From NCBI RefSeq assembly GCF_001544615.1, contig NZ_FCNV02000003.1, positions 248,001 through 312,000 of the forward strand: a DNA stretch of 64,000 bases. Direction: 5' to 3'. Source of the stretch: Caballeronia concitans (GTDB lineage: Bacteria > Pseudomonadota > Gammaproteobacteria > Burkholderiales > Burkholderiaceae). The notes under the pieces are model-generated. The model was not told where the DNA came from and did no database searches. It saw only the letters and a program-made list of their open reading frames with translations. A program made the position numbers and the translations under genes. Below, in pieces: positions 37,178 to 45,936 of the stretch. The first letter of the stretch is position 1. Every line of letters starts with the position of its first letter.

Positions 37178-37299
37178 TTCCAATGCATGCCGAGGCCGGC
37201 GTGCGCTCCCGAGGGGACGATTGCGCCGCGCTATGGTGCAGCATCGCGCGGCGCGTTTGAACCAGATTGCTCCGATTCCCGGCGCGGCTTTGCGCGGGC

Positions 37300-38127
37300 T
37301 CAGTCCTTCAGCAGATAGTCGACGATCGCATCGCACACGCGGCCAAACATCTGCGTGCCGGTGACGGTCGGACAGCCGCGCGCGCGAGCGGCCTCGATGA
37401 AAGGCGTAAGCGGCGGCTTGGTCACGACATCGCCGACGAAGGTCGTGCGAGCGAGGCGCGACACGTCGATCGGCAGCGGATCGCCGGGACGCATGCCCGC
37501 CGGCGACGCGTTCACGACGATGTCGTAGGTCTCAGCACCCGCGTCATCGGCGACGCTGACCGCGCCGCGTCCCAACGACGCCAGCCGCGAGGCGAGGGCA
37601 TCGGTGCGCGCGGCGTCGAAATCGCGGATGGCGAGCGACGCCACGCCTGCCTCGACGAGCGCATGACCGATGGCCGAACCCGCGCCGCCCGCGCCGATCA
37701 GAAGCGCGCGCTTTCCCGCAGGCTCGCAGCCCGCATCCCGGAGCGCGGCGACCATCGCGACGCCGTCGGACATGCCGCCGTGCCACGTGCCGTCCGCGTT
37801 GCGCCTGAGCATGTTCGTCGCGCCGAGGAACGCGGATTCGCCGCTGAGCGTGCGGCAATAGCGCGTTGCGTCGAACTTGTGCGGCACCGTGATGATGAGG
37901 CCGTCGACGTTCTGCATCCGCGTGACGCCCGCGAAGAACGCGTCGAGATCGGCGGGGGCGACGTGCGCCGGAATCACGATCGCGTCGCGTCCGGCCGCGC
38001 GCAACGCCGCGGTGACGCCGGACGGCGAGCGCACCTGCGCGATCGGATCGCCGACGATGAAGTACACGCGGGTCGCGCCGCTCAAGCCCGCATCCAGCGA
38101 TGCGGAAAAAGTTGTGTCCTGCGCCAT
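37300..38127 (-). CDS. Shikimate/quinate-dehydrogenase-family protein
   Basis: The 275-residue NAD(P)-dependent enzyme has the AroE fold: the substrate lobe with VGDPIAQVRSPSGVTAAL (about 25-42), GLIITVPHKFDATRYC (catalytic Lys in PHK) and the nucleotide lobe with LIGAGGAGSAIGHALVEAG and VNASPAGM. The usual N-terminal GxPIxHSxSP is changed to GDPIAQVRSP, so specificity may differ from biosynthetic AroE. It is transcribed away from the Gfo/Idh gene across a 190-bp gap with an IclR-type dyad. The context favours catabolism of shikimate, quinate or a relative. The reading frame stays open far upstream; 38127 (MAQDTT) is the sensible start. Confidence 0.8.
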   Translation of the reverse strand: MAQDTTFSASLDAGLSGATRVYFIVGDPIAQVRSPSGVTAALRAAGRDAIVIPAHVAPADLDAFFAGVTRMQNVDGLIITVPHKFDATRYCRTLSGESAFLGATNMLRRNADGTWHGGMSDGVAMVAALRDAGCEPAGKRALLIGAGGAGSAIGHALVEAGVASLAIRDFDAARTDALASRLASLGRGAVSVADDAGAETYDIVVNASPAGMRPGDPLPIDVSRLARTTFVGDVVTKPPLTPFIEAARARGCPTVTGTQMFGRVCDAIVDYLLKD

Positions 38128-38228
38128 GCTCCGACTGTCTCCCGTGAGGCGCTCGCGGATCGCTCCGGCGAACGCACGTTGCCGATGAAAAAATTTGTGG
38201 CCTGCGTCGGTGAAACTGTAGTTGAAAA

Positions 38229-38243
38229 TGGAATAGGATTCAA
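38229..38243. promoter_or_regulatory. IclR-type operator candidate (TGGAAT-AGG-ATTCAA)
   Basis: This near-palindrome differs by one base from the perfect dyad at 39396-39410 and resembles the E. coli IclR-type pattern TGGAA-N5-TTCCA. It lies between the divergent shikimate-dehydrogenase-like and Gfo/Idh genes and could control both. Confidence 0.55.
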
Positions 38244-38316
38244 CAAATGCAGTTCCAAGGACAAAGCAACTAACCGTCTTTTTCGTCCACATCCACGAAT
38301 CGAGGAGAGCATACGC

Positions 38317-39354
38317 ATGAGCAAGAAACGGCTGGCAGTAGCAGGAGCGGGCGCGATCGGACGCATGCACATGGAGCGCGCGCGTCTGCATCCGGATTGC
38401 GAAGTCATCGCGGTGGCGGATCCATCGGCGACGGCGCAATCGGTCGCGCAAGAGCACGGCGCGCGCTGGTTTTCGACGATCGACGCGATGCTCGACGCCG
38501 AAAAGCCCGATGGCGTGATCGTCGCGACGCCGAACGCCACGCACGTCGAAGCGGGCCTCGCGTGCATCGAGCGCGGCATGGCGGTGCTCATCGAAAAGCC
38601 AATCGCGGATACCGTCGAACAGGCGCGCATTCTCGTCGATGCCGCCGCGCAGGCGCGCGTCCCGCTTCTTGTCGGGCATCACCGCCGGCATAGCCCGATT
38701 CTCCGGCGCGCGCGGGAAATCGTGGCGAGCGGGCGCATCGGGCGGGCGGTGTCGGCGAACGCGCTCGCGACGTTCTACAAGCCCGATCCGTATTTCGACA
38801 TCGACTGGCGCAGGAAAGCGGGCGGCGGCCCGGTGCTGATCAACCTGATTCATGACATCGACATGATGCGGTTTCTGCTCGGCGAGATCGTCGAAGTACA
38901 GGCGCTGACGTCGAACGCGGTGCGCGGCTTCGAAGTCGAGGATACGGCCGCCGTGCTGCTGCGTTTCGAGAACGGCGCGCTCGGCACGCTGACGGTGTCG
39001 GACTGCGCGGTGTCGCCATGGAACTGGGACCTCGCGGCGGGCGAGGCGGCGCATTATCCGCGGCAAAGCGTGAATACGCATTTCATTTCCGGCACCGATG
39101 CGTCGCTCGCGTTGCCCCAGCTCGACGTCTGGGAGTATCGCGCGGCAAAGGGCTGGCACGATCCGCTGACCGCCGAGCGCACCGCGCCTCACGCAGGCGA
39201 TCCGTACCACGAACAATTGCGCCATTTCGCGGCGGTGATCGACGGCAAGGAGACGCCGCTTTGTTCCGGCGATGACGGCGCGCGCACGCTCGCCGCGACG
39301 CTCGCGGTACATCGGTCGGCGCGCGAGCGTGCGCCTGTTGCGCCGTCGTGTTGA
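38317..39354 (+). CDS. Gfo/Idh/MocA-family oxidoreductase
   Basis: The 345-residue NAD(P)-dependent enzyme has the N-terminal Rossmann motif AVAGAGAIGRMHM (about residues 6-18), the family EKP motif (IEKPIAD, catalytic-site Lys) and GGGPVLINLIHDIDMMRFLLGE, whose Asp/His pair (HDID) matches the catalytic residues of inositol/sugar dehydrogenases. Members oxidise ring or open-chain polyols and sugars. GAGGAG lies about 10 bp upstream of the ATG. It opens the rightward half of the catabolic-looking cluster. Confidence 0.88.
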   Translation: MSKKRLAVAGAGAIGRMHMERARLHPDCEVIAVADPSATAQSVAQEHGARWFSTIDAMLDAEKPDGVIVATPNATHVEAGLACIERGMAVLIEKPIADTVEQARILVDAAAQARVPLLVGHHRRHSPILRRAREIVASGRIGRAVSANALATFYKPDPYFDIDWRRKAGGGPVLINLIHDIDMMRFLLGEIVEVQALTSNAVRGFEVEDTAAVLLRFENGALGTLTVSDCAVSPWNWDLAAGEAAHYPRQSVNTHFISGTDASLALPQLDVWEYRAAKGWHDPLTAERTAPHAGDPYHEQLRHFAAVIDGKETPLCSGDDGARTLAATLAVHRSARERAPVAPSC

Positions 39355-39395
39355 CGAGGCATCTCCAAAAAATCGCTTGGCAAGCGCTCATAAAG

Positions 39396-39410
39396 TGGAA
39401 TAGCATTCCA
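39396..39410. promoter_or_regulatory. IclR-type operator candidate (TGGAAT-AGC-ATTCCA)
   Basis: A perfect 6-bp-arm palindrome 33 bp before the first flavoprotein start. A second dyad CGCTTG-G-CAAGCG (39374-39386) lies just upstream. The cluster's own IclR regulator gene is downstream at 44462. Confidence 0.6.
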
Positions 39411-39443
39411 ACATCAAATAAAGTTCCGGACGAGGAGCGAGAG

Positions 39444-41219
39444 ATGGTGGAGACGCTGGCAGGTCTGAGCGGTACGGAGTTCGATGTCGTGGTGGTGGGC
39501 GCGGGCGGCGCGGGCATGTCGGCGGCGCTGTTCGCGGCGATCGACGGCGCGCGCGTGCTGCTCGTCGAGAGCACGGAGTTCGTCGGCGGGACGACGGCGT
39601 ATTCGGCCGGTACGACGTGGATTCCCGAGTCGATGCACATGGCGAGCGTCAATCCCGCCGATTCGCGGTCGGTCGCGGAGCGCTTTCTTGACCGTGCCGT
39701 CGGCGAACGCAGCAGCGCCGCGATGCGTCGCGCGTTTCTCGAGGCCGGTCCGAAGGCGGTCGCGCATATCGAAGCGAATTCGGACGTGAAATACCGCGCG
39801 CGCCCGTTTCATCCCGACTATCTCTCCGAACTCGAAGGCTCGACGCTCTGCGGCCGCGCGCTGGAACCGCTGCCGTTCGATGGCCGCAAGCTCGGCGGCG
39901 CATTCGCGCTCATCCGTCCGCCGATTCCGGAATTCACCGTGCTCGGCGGCATGATGGTCGATCGCGACGATGTCGCCCATCTGCTCGGGATGACGAAGTC
40001 ATTTGCATCGCTGAAACATGCGGTGAAACTGCTGGCGCGTCACGCACGCGACCGCATGAGCGCGCCACGCGGCATGCGGCTCGTGATGGGCAACGCGCTG
40101 ATCGGCCGCCTTTTGTATTCGTTGCAACGGCGCGGCGTTCCGGTGCTGACGCGCGCGACCGTCGAGACGCTGCATGTGAGCGCGGGCCGCATCGAAGGCG
40201 TGACGCTCGTTCAGGGCGACGAACGTCGGCGCGTAGCCGTCACGGGCGGTGTGATTCTCGCGAGCGGCGGCTTCAACCGGCACGCCGCGCGCCGCGCCGA
40301 CATGTTGCCGGGCGCCGATCCCGCGTGGTGCCCGGGCGCGCCGGGGCATGAGGGCGGCGCGCAGGATCTTGCGCTGGCGGTGGGCGCGCGTTTCGGCGAA
40401 GGCGCGTTGTCAAATGCATTCTGGGCGCCGGTTTCCGTGCGCAAGCGCGCCGACGGCACGACCGCCGTGTTCCCGCACTTTCTGATGGATCGCGGCAAGC
40501 CGGGGATGATCGTCGTCGATAGAAGCGGCAAGCGCTTTCTCAACGAGAACACGTCGTATCACCTGTTCGGCATCGCGATGCAGGAGGCGCATCGGACAAA
40601 CCCTTCCGTGCCTGCGTATCTTGTTACGGATGCCGAAGGATTGCGCAAGTACGGTCTTGGCATGGTGCGGCCGGGCGGCAAGGGGCTGAAGCCGTTCATC
40701 GACGACGGCTATCTCACCGAGGCCGCCACGCTCGCTATGCTCGCGTCGAAGCTCGGCATCGACCAGACGGGACTCGCGGATAGCGTCGCGCGCATCAATC
40801 GATATGCTCAAACGGGCGTCGATCCGGATTTTCAGCGCGGCACGACCGACTATCAGCGCGCGAACGGCGATGCAAACCGGACCGGCCCCAATCCGTGTCT
40901 CGGCCCGATCACGCGTGCGCCGTTCTATGCGGTGCGGCTTTACCCCGGCGACATCGGCGCGGCGACGGGGCTCGTCACCGATACCGACGCACGCGTGCTC
41001 GATCGCGACGACGAGCCGATTGCCGGCCTCTACGCCTGCGGCAACGACATGCAGTCGGTGATGGGCGGCGTCTATCCGGGGCCGGGCATCACGCTCGGGC
41101 CGGGGCTCGCGTTCGCGTATCTGGCCGCGCGGCATGCGGCGGCGCGAGCGCGGGCGCAGTCGCCGGAGCGGGAGTCGAGTGAAAAGACGCAGCAAGAAGC
41201 GCACGAGCAAACGCCATGA
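39444..41219 (+). CDS. FAD-dependent dehydrogenase, 3-ketosteroid-dehydrogenase/fumarate-reductase-like (copy 1)
   Basis: The 591-residue flavoprotein has the FAD motif VVVVGAGGAGMSAALFAA (about 15-32), the ESTEFVGGTTAYSAGT segment typical of the 3-ketosteroid delta-1-dehydrogenase/fumarate-reductase flavoprotein superfamily, and the C-terminal FAD loop GNDMQSVMGGVYPGPGITLGPGL. Such enzymes dehydrogenate ring ketones or reduce enoates. AGGAG precedes the ATG. Its last 4 bases overlap the start of a homologous gene. Together they may desaturate a cyclic hydroxy acid; the substrate is unknown. Confidence 0.85.
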   Translation: MVETLAGLSGTEFDVVVVGAGGAGMSAALFAAIDGARVLLVESTEFVGGTTAYSAGTTWIPESMHMASVNPADSRSVAERFLDRAVGERSSAAMRRAFLEAGPKAVAHIEANSDVKYRARPFHPDYLSELEGSTLCGRALEPLPFDGRKLGGAFALIRPPIPEFTVLGGMMVDRDDVAHLLGMTKSFASLKHAVKLLARHARDRMSAPRGMRLVMGNALIGRLLYSLQRRGVPVLTRATVETLHVSAGRIEGVTLVQGDERRRVAVTGGVILASGGFNRHAARRADMLPGADPAWCPGAPGHEGGAQDLALAVGARFGEGALSNAFWAPVSVRKRADGTTAVFPHFLMDRGKPGMIVVDRSGKRFLNENTSYHLFGIAMQEAHRTNPSVPAYLVTDAEGLRKYGLGMVRPGGKGLKPFIDDGYLTEAATLAMLASKLGIDQTGLADSVARINRYAQTGVDPDFQRGTTDYQRANGDANRTGPNPCLGPITRAPFYAVRLYPGDIGAATGLVTDTDARVLDRDDEPIAGLYACGNDMQSVMGGVYPGPGITLGPGLAFAYLAARHAAARARAQSPERESSEKTQQEAHEQTP

Positions 41220-42964
41220 ACACATTGCACTGCGACGTCCTCGTGCTCGGCTCCGGCGCGGGCGGCTTGTCCACGGCCGTCACGGCCGCGGCGCTCGGCC
41301 TCTCCGTGATCGTCTGCGAGAAAGAAGACGTGTTCGGCGGCACGACCGCGTGGTCCGGCGGATGGATGTGGATCCCGCGCAATCCGCTCGCGATGCGCGC
41401 GGGCATCGTCGAGACGGCCGATGCTCCGCGCACCTATCTGCGCAACGAACTCGGCGCGCGCTACGACGCCGCGAAAGCCGACGCGCTGATCGAGCACGGT
41501 CCGCGCATGATCGACTTCTTCGAACGCAATACGTCGATGCGTTTCATCGACGGCAACCGCATTCCCGATTTCCACACGACGCAAGGCGCGGGCAGCGGCG
41601 GGCGTTCCGTCTGCGCGATGCCGTTCGATGGGCGCGCGCTCGGTCCGCTCATCGACAAGCTGCGGCCGCCGCTCACGGAGATGACCGTCGGCGGCATGGC
41701 GATCGCATCGGGGCAAGACCTCGCGCATTTCTTCAACGCGACGCGCTCGCCGCGCTCCGCCTGGCACGTGACGAAGCGCCTTGCCGCCTTCGCGATGCAC
41801 AAGCTGCGTCATGGCCGTTCGATGCATCTCGTGAACGGCAATGCGCTGGTCGCGCGTCTGCTCAAGTCGGCGGCGGATCGCGGCGTGCAGCTCATGACGC
41901 GCGCGAAGGCGGTCGAATTGATACGCGATGGCGCACGCGTGACGGGCGCGCGCGTCGAGATCGAAGGCGTGCCGCATGAAGTGATCGCGCGGCGGGGCGT
42001 CGTGCTCGCGTGCGGCGGCTATCCGCACGACCGGGCGCGGCGCGCGCAGACCTTCGCCTACACGCCGTCGGGCGACGAACACTGGTCCGCCGCGCCGCGC
42101 AGCAATACCGGCGATGGCGTGCGAATCGGCGAAGCGGCCGGCGCGCACTTCGATGCATCGCTGAAAGCCCCGGCGGCGTGGGCGCCCGTATCGCTTGCGC
42201 CGAAACGTGATGGCGATGCCGTCGCGTTCGCGCATCTCATCGAGCGCGCGAAGCCGGGCGTGATCGCGGTGACGCGCGCGGGCAAGCGCTTCGTGAACGA
42301 GGCGTCGTCGTATCACGACTTCGTCGCCGCCATGATCGATGCCACGCCGTCCGGCGACGAAGTGTGCGCGTGGCTCGTCTGCGATCATCGTTTTCAGCGG
42401 CGCTACGGTCTGGGCGCGGCGAAGCCGTTTCCGTTTCCGCTGCATCCTTACGAACGCTCCGGCTATCTGAAATCCGCGCCGACGCTCGACGCGCTCGCCC
42501 GCCAATGCGGCATCGATGCGCACGCGTTCAGCGAAACCATCGCGGCCTATAACGCGCACGCGCAAGACGGCCGCGATCCGCAGTTCCACAAAGGCTCGAC
42601 GCCCTACAACCGCATACAGGGCGATGCATCGCAGAAGCCGAATCCGTGCGTCGCGCCGATCGTCGATGGTCCGTTTCACGCGGTGAAGCTGCTGCCCGGC
42701 AGCCTCGGCACCTTCGCGGGCCTCGCCACCGACGCGAACGCGCGCGTGCTCGACGCGACGCGCACGCCGATTCGCGGCCTCTACGCCGTCGGCAACGACG
42801 CCGCCAGCATGATGGGCGGCCACTATCCGGCGGGCGGCATCACGCTCGGCCCGGCGATGACCTTCGGCTATCTCGCGGGACACGATCTCGCGCGGCCCGT
42901 CGAACCGGAAGCCGAGGCAGACGCGGAACATTCATCACTCAATCACGCAAGGACGCTCCCATGA
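41216..42964 (+). CDS. FAD-dependent dehydrogenase, 3-ketosteroid-dehydrogenase/fumarate-reductase-like (copy 2)
   Basis: The 582-residue protein is a clear paralogue of the preceding gene product. It has the FAD motif VLVLGSGAGGLSTAVTAAAL (about 7-26), EKEDVFGGTTAWSGGWMWIP, FVNEASSYHDF and the C-terminal GNDAASMMGGHYPAGGITLGPAM. The ATG overlaps the previous stop (ATGA), so the two are translationally coupled and may act as a pair, either in sequence or on two related substrates. Its own stop overlaps the next start, continuing the operon. Confidence 0.85.
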   Translation: MNTLHCDVLVLGSGAGGLSTAVTAAALGLSVIVCEKEDVFGGTTAWSGGWMWIPRNPLAMRAGIVETADAPRTYLRNELGARYDAAKADALIEHGPRMIDFFERNTSMRFIDGNRIPDFHTTQGAGSGGRSVCAMPFDGRALGPLIDKLRPPLTEMTVGGMAIASGQDLAHFFNATRSPRSAWHVTKRLAAFAMHKLRHGRSMHLVNGNALVARLLKSAADRGVQLMTRAKAVELIRDGARVTGARVEIEGVPHEVIARRGVVLACGGYPHDRARRAQTFAYTPSGDEHWSAAPRSNTGDGVRIGEAAGAHFDASLKAPAAWAPVSLAPKRDGDAVAFAHLIERAKPGVIAVTRAGKRFVNEASSYHDFVAAMIDATPSGDEVCAWLVCDHRFQRRYGLGAAKPFPFPLHPYERSGYLKSAPTLDALARQCGIDAHAFSETIAAYNAHAQDGRDPQFHKGSTPYNRIQGDASQKPNPCVAPIVDGPFHAVKLLPGSLGTFAGLATDANARVLDATRTPIRGLYAVGNDAASMMGGHYPAGGITLGPAMTFGYLAGHDLARPVEPEAEADAEHSSLNHARTLP

Positions 42965-43572
42965 ATCTGTACGACACGGTCACGCTCACCGTCAAAATCG
43001 GCACGAACGCGCAAGTCTTCGAAAACATTCAGGCGAGCGCCGCGCAACCGGGCACGACGCTGCTCGGCTGCTGGTATTCGGACATCGGCGCGCTCGGCAA
43101 GGTGATGGTGCTGCGCGGCTTCGAATCGGAGGCGGCGCTGATCGGCGAACGCAAGCGGCTTTTGCTCGAAGGCAATCCGTTCGGCTGCGGCGAATTCATC
43201 ACCGATGTCGAAGTGAACAGCTACGCGCTCTTTCCGTTCCTGCCGCCGATCCAGCCCGCCGAGCACGGCGGCATCTACGAGATGCGCGTCTACGGCACGA
43301 AGCTCGGCAGTCTTCAGCACACCATTGACGCGTGGCGCAACGCCGTGCCCGAGCGCACGCGGCGTTCGCCACTGATCGGCGCGATGTTCGCGCTCGACGG
43401 CACCGTGCCGCGCTTTCTCAACATCTGGCCGTACAAGAGCGTGGACGAGCGCTCGCGCGTTCGCGCCGAGGCGGTGAAGGACGGCATCTGGCCGCCGAAG
43501 GGCGGGCCGGCGCATCTCAGGACAATGGAATCGACCATCTACGTGCCCGCGCCGTTCTCGCCGCTGCGTTGA
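42961..43572 (+). CDS. NIPSNAP-family protein
   Basis: The 203-residue protein has two related alpha-beta ferredoxin-like halves. The second half begins GIYEMRVYGTKLGSLQHTIDAWRNAVPER, the classic NIPSNAP pattern, and ends WPYKSVDERSRVRAEAVKDGIWPP. NIPSNAP domains form dimeric barrels in bacterial catabolic operons; their exact role is usually not known. Its start overlaps the second flavoprotein gene by 4 bp, so expression is coupled. It may help ring metabolism, as an inference from context. Confidence 0.85.
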   Translation: MNLYDTVTLTVKIGTNAQVFENIQASAAQPGTTLLGCWYSDIGALGKVMVLRGFESEAALIGERKRLLLEGNPFGCGEFITDVEVNSYALFPFLPPIQPAEHGGIYEMRVYGTKLGSLQHTIDAWRNAVPERTRRSPLIGAMFALDGTVPRFLNIWPYKSVDERSRVRAEAVKDGIWPPKGGPAHLRTMESTIYVPAPFSPLR

Positions 43573-43580
43573 GGTCCGAC

Positions 43581-44405
43581 ATGACGATGCCACCACGCAA
43601 GCTGTCCCTTTCCGCGCTGACGGTGCTCGAACTGACGCCGCCGCAGATGGTCGAGTGCGCGGCGCTTGCCGGCTACGATTTCGTCGGCCTGCGGCTTCTG
43701 CCGGCGACGGAAACGGAAGTGCGGCACGAGATCATCGGCGCGACGCCACTGAAGCGCGAAACGCTCGCGGCGCTGCGCGACACGGGAATCGGCGTGCTCG
43801 ATACCGAAATCCTGCGGCTCAAGCCGGACACGGACGTCGCCGGCTACGCGCCGATGCTCGACACCGCCGCCGAGCTGGGCGCGCGCTTCGTGCTCGTCGC
43901 GGGCAACGATCCGGACGAAGCGCGCACCGCCGACCGGCTCGCGCAACTGTGCGATCTCGCGAAGCCGCTGGGACTCGCGCCGTCCCTGGAACCGATGCCG
44001 TGGACCGATGTGAAGGACATCGCGCAGGGCGCGCGCATCGTGAAGGCGGCGGGGCGCGCGAACACCGGGCTGATCGTCGATCCGATTCATTTCGATCGCG
44101 CGGGATCGTCCGTGGAGACGCTGCGTGCGCTGCCGCGCGAGTACTTCGGCTACCTGCAATTCTGCGACGCGCCCGCCGAGCGCCCGGCCGATCTCGCGAC
44201 CTTGCTGCATCAGGCGCGTTGCGCGCGGATGATGCCGGGCGAAGGCGGCATCGATCTCGCGAGCATTCTGCGAGCGCTGCCGGACGATTTGCCGCTTTCC
44301 ATCGAAGCGCCGATGGACGAATGGGCGAAGACCGCGACCGCGTACGAACGCGCGAAGCGTCTGCGCGAAGCGACGCTGGCGGTGCTCGGCGAAGTCTACG
44401 GTTGA
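43581..44405 (+). CDS. Sugar phosphate isomerase/epimerase-type TIM-barrel protein
   Basis: The 274-residue protein belongs to the xylose-isomerase-like TIM-barrel superfamily. It shows LSLSALTVLELTPPQMVECAALAGYDFVGLR at the N-terminus, ARFVLVAGNDPDE, SLEPMPWTDV (metal-binding Glu), NTGLIVDPIHFDRAG (Asp/His) and LPLSIEAPMDEW near the end. Those residues form the divalent metal site of isomerases and of 3-dehydroshikimate dehydratases (QuiC/AsbF type), which would fit the neighbouring shikimate-dehydrogenase-like gene. Isomerase, epimerase or dehydratase activity is therefore possible. It follows the NIPSNAP gene by 8 bp. Confidence 0.8.
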   Translation: MTMPPRKLSLSALTVLELTPPQMVECAALAGYDFVGLRLLPATETEVRHEIIGATPLKRETLAALRDTGIGVLDTEILRLKPDTDVAGYAPMLDTAAELGARFVLVAGNDPDEARTADRLAQLCDLAKPLGLAPSLEPMPWTDVKDIAQGARIVKAAGRANTGLIVDPIHFDRAGSSVETLRALPREYFGYLQFCDAPAERPADLATLLHQARCARMMPGEGGIDLASILRALPDDLPLSIEAPMDEWAKTATAYERAKRLREATLAVLGEVYG

Positions 44406-44461
44406 ATTCCGTGGTGGAATCGTGTTCTCATTCGAATCGGTAATTCAAACGAGAACGAAAC

Positions 44462-45310
44462 ATGGCAGGAAACCTCGAGCGCGCGTTGTCGATCATCGAA
44501 CTGCTGGCGAAAAACGGCGGGCGCATGCCGCTTGCGACCATCGCGGACACGCTCAACATTCCGCGCAGCGGCACGCATCGGCTGCTCGCCATGCTGATCG
44601 ACGAAGGCTATGTGCGTCAGGACGAAGATCACGGCGAGTACATGCTTGCGCTCAAGCTCGTGTCGCTCGCGCTGATCTACCTGTCGACGGGCGGCGTGCT
44701 GGACGTGTCGCAGCCGGTGCTCGACCGGCTCGCGGCGGCGTCGGGGGAACTGGCGCGGCTGGGTGTCGTCGAGGACGATCACATCACGTTCGTCGGCAAG
44801 GCGCAGGGCGCGAAGTCCGGCCTGCGCTACGACCCCGACATGGGCAGCCAGCCGCCGCTGCATTGCACGGCGAGCGGGCAGGCGTGGCTGTCGTCGCTGT
44901 CGGATGAGGAAGCGCTCGCGCTGGTGTCGAAGCAGGGCGGCCTCGGCAAGCCGGGGCAAGGCGGCCCCAAGGCGCCGAAGACGATCCAGCAGTTCCTCGC
45001 GGATCTTCAGGCGGCGAGAAAGCGCGGCTACGGCATTGCCAGCGAGACTTACGAGGCCGGCATGACTTCGATGGCCGCGCCGATCCATCATCCGGTGACG
45101 GGCGCGGTGGTGGGCGTGGTGAGCCTCGCCGGACCGACGAGCCGCCTGCCCGATGCGCGTTTGAAGGAGCTTGCGCCCGCGTTGCTGGAGGCGGCGTCGG
45201 ATATGGGAGCCGCGACGTTGAGCTCGCCGTACTTCAAGCGGCCCGCGGCGAAGGATGTGGCGACGGAGCCGGCGCAGGCGGCGGGGAAGAAGCGGAAGGC
45301 GGCGGTTTGA
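44462..45310 (+). CDS. IclR-family transcriptional regulator of the flavoprotein cluster
   Basis: The 282-residue protein has the N-terminal IclR winged helix-turn-helix (about 1-60: ALSIIELLAKNGGRMPLATIADTLNIPRSGTHRLL) and the C-terminal effector domain (about 75-255, including LHCTASGQAWLSSL and GIASETYEAGMTSMAAPI). A lysine-rich tail follows. It is the last gene of the cluster and the natural owner of the dyads at 38229 and 39396. Its own upstream gap carries a TGGAAT half-site (44415-44420) and a GTTCTC/GAGAAC inverted repeat (44424-44456), compatible with autoregulation. Confidence 0.88.
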   Translation: MAGNLERALSIIELLAKNGGRMPLATIADTLNIPRSGTHRLLAMLIDEGYVRQDEDHGEYMLALKLVSLALIYLSTGGVLDVSQPVLDRLAAASGELARLGVVEDDHITFVGKAQGAKSGLRYDPDMGSQPPLHCTASGQAWLSSLSDEEALALVSKQGGLGKPGQGGPKAPKTIQQFLADLQAARKRGYGIASETYEAGMTSMAAPIHHPVTGAVVGVVSLAGPTSRLPDARLKELAPALLEAASDMGAATLSSPYFKRPAAKDVATEPAQAAGKKRKAAV

Positions 45311-45395
45311 GGCGGACGAGTTGGCCGAATGGCAGAGGCGACGTGCCTGTCAACCGTGCAGTATCATGGGTTTGATGAGCAGCCGAGATAATCAA

Positions 45396-45593
45396 ATGAC
45401 CAATCCACTCGATCCCGTCGTGTCTGATTTCGCATCTGTCGAAGAAGCCGAGACTTACGACAAGTGGTATCGCGCAAAAGTACAGCGGTCGATGGCGGAT
45501 ACGCGTCCGCGCGTCGGGCATGACGATGTCATGAACGAACTCGATGAAATTATCGATGCCGCCGAGAAACGCCGTCGTGAGAGGGCCGCTTGA
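45396..45593 (+). CDS. RelB/StbD-like antitoxin of a type II toxin-antitoxin pair
   Basis: The 65-residue acidic protein (MTNPLDPVVSDFASVEEAETYDKWYRAKVQ) ends in a helix (DDVMNELDEIIDAAEKRRRERA). The YDKWYRAKVQRSMAD segment and the overlap with the following RelE-type gene mark it as the antitoxin partner. Upstream in-frame ATGs at 45366 and 45375 are possible starts; 45396 fits the family N-terminus best. The antitoxin would bind the toxin and repress the shared promoter. Confidence 0.75.
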   Translation: MTNPLDPVVSDFASVEEAETYDKWYRAKVQRSMADTRPRVGHDDVMNELDEIIDAAEKRRRERAA

Positions 45594-45874
45594 CGCTGCA
45601 GGTTTTGTGGACCCACGAAGCACGTTCAGATATCCGCGAAATCATTCGATACATTGCAGAACACAGTCCCGAGGCGGCGCGGTCGTTGAAGGAGAGAATC
45701 GAAGCCGCGCCCAGCGCCGCCGCGCTCAACCCGGAGCTTTTCAGACCGGGTCGAATTGCCGGTACGCGGGAGATCGTCGTTCACCCTAACTACATCGTTG
45801 TTTATCGCGTGACCGATGCTGTGCTCGAAATCATCAACGTCGTGCACGCGCGCCAGCGTTACCCGTTCGACTGA
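45590..45874 (+). CDS. RelE/ParE-family toxin
   Basis: The 94-residue protein has the RelE/ParE fold signature: LWTHEARSDIREIIRYIAEHSPEAA, then the basic strand RPGRIAGTREIVVHPNYIVVYRV and VVHARQRYPFD, the typical end of this family. It would act on ribosome-bound mRNA (RelE) or gyrase (ParE); the sequence fits the ParE/RelE group without deciding between them. The start is a TTG overlapping the antitoxin stop (TTGA), giving coupled translation. Confidence 0.8.
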   Translation: MTLQVLWTHEARSDIREIIRYIAEHSPEAARSLKERIEAAPSAAALNPELFRPGRIAGTREIVVHPNYIVVYRVTDAVLEIINVVHARQRYPFD

Positions 45875-45936
45875 AGCACGCTCAAGCGTTTACACATTGA
45901 AGACGTCCTCTCACATGCGCAGCCAAGGAGACAGCC

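Noticed and set aside
37300-39312. 670-residue continuous minus-strand frame extending the shikimate-dehydrogenase-like gene upstream
   Set aside because: Only the part to 38127 has protein features; the rest is the shadow of the Gfo/Idh gene and is arginine-rich.
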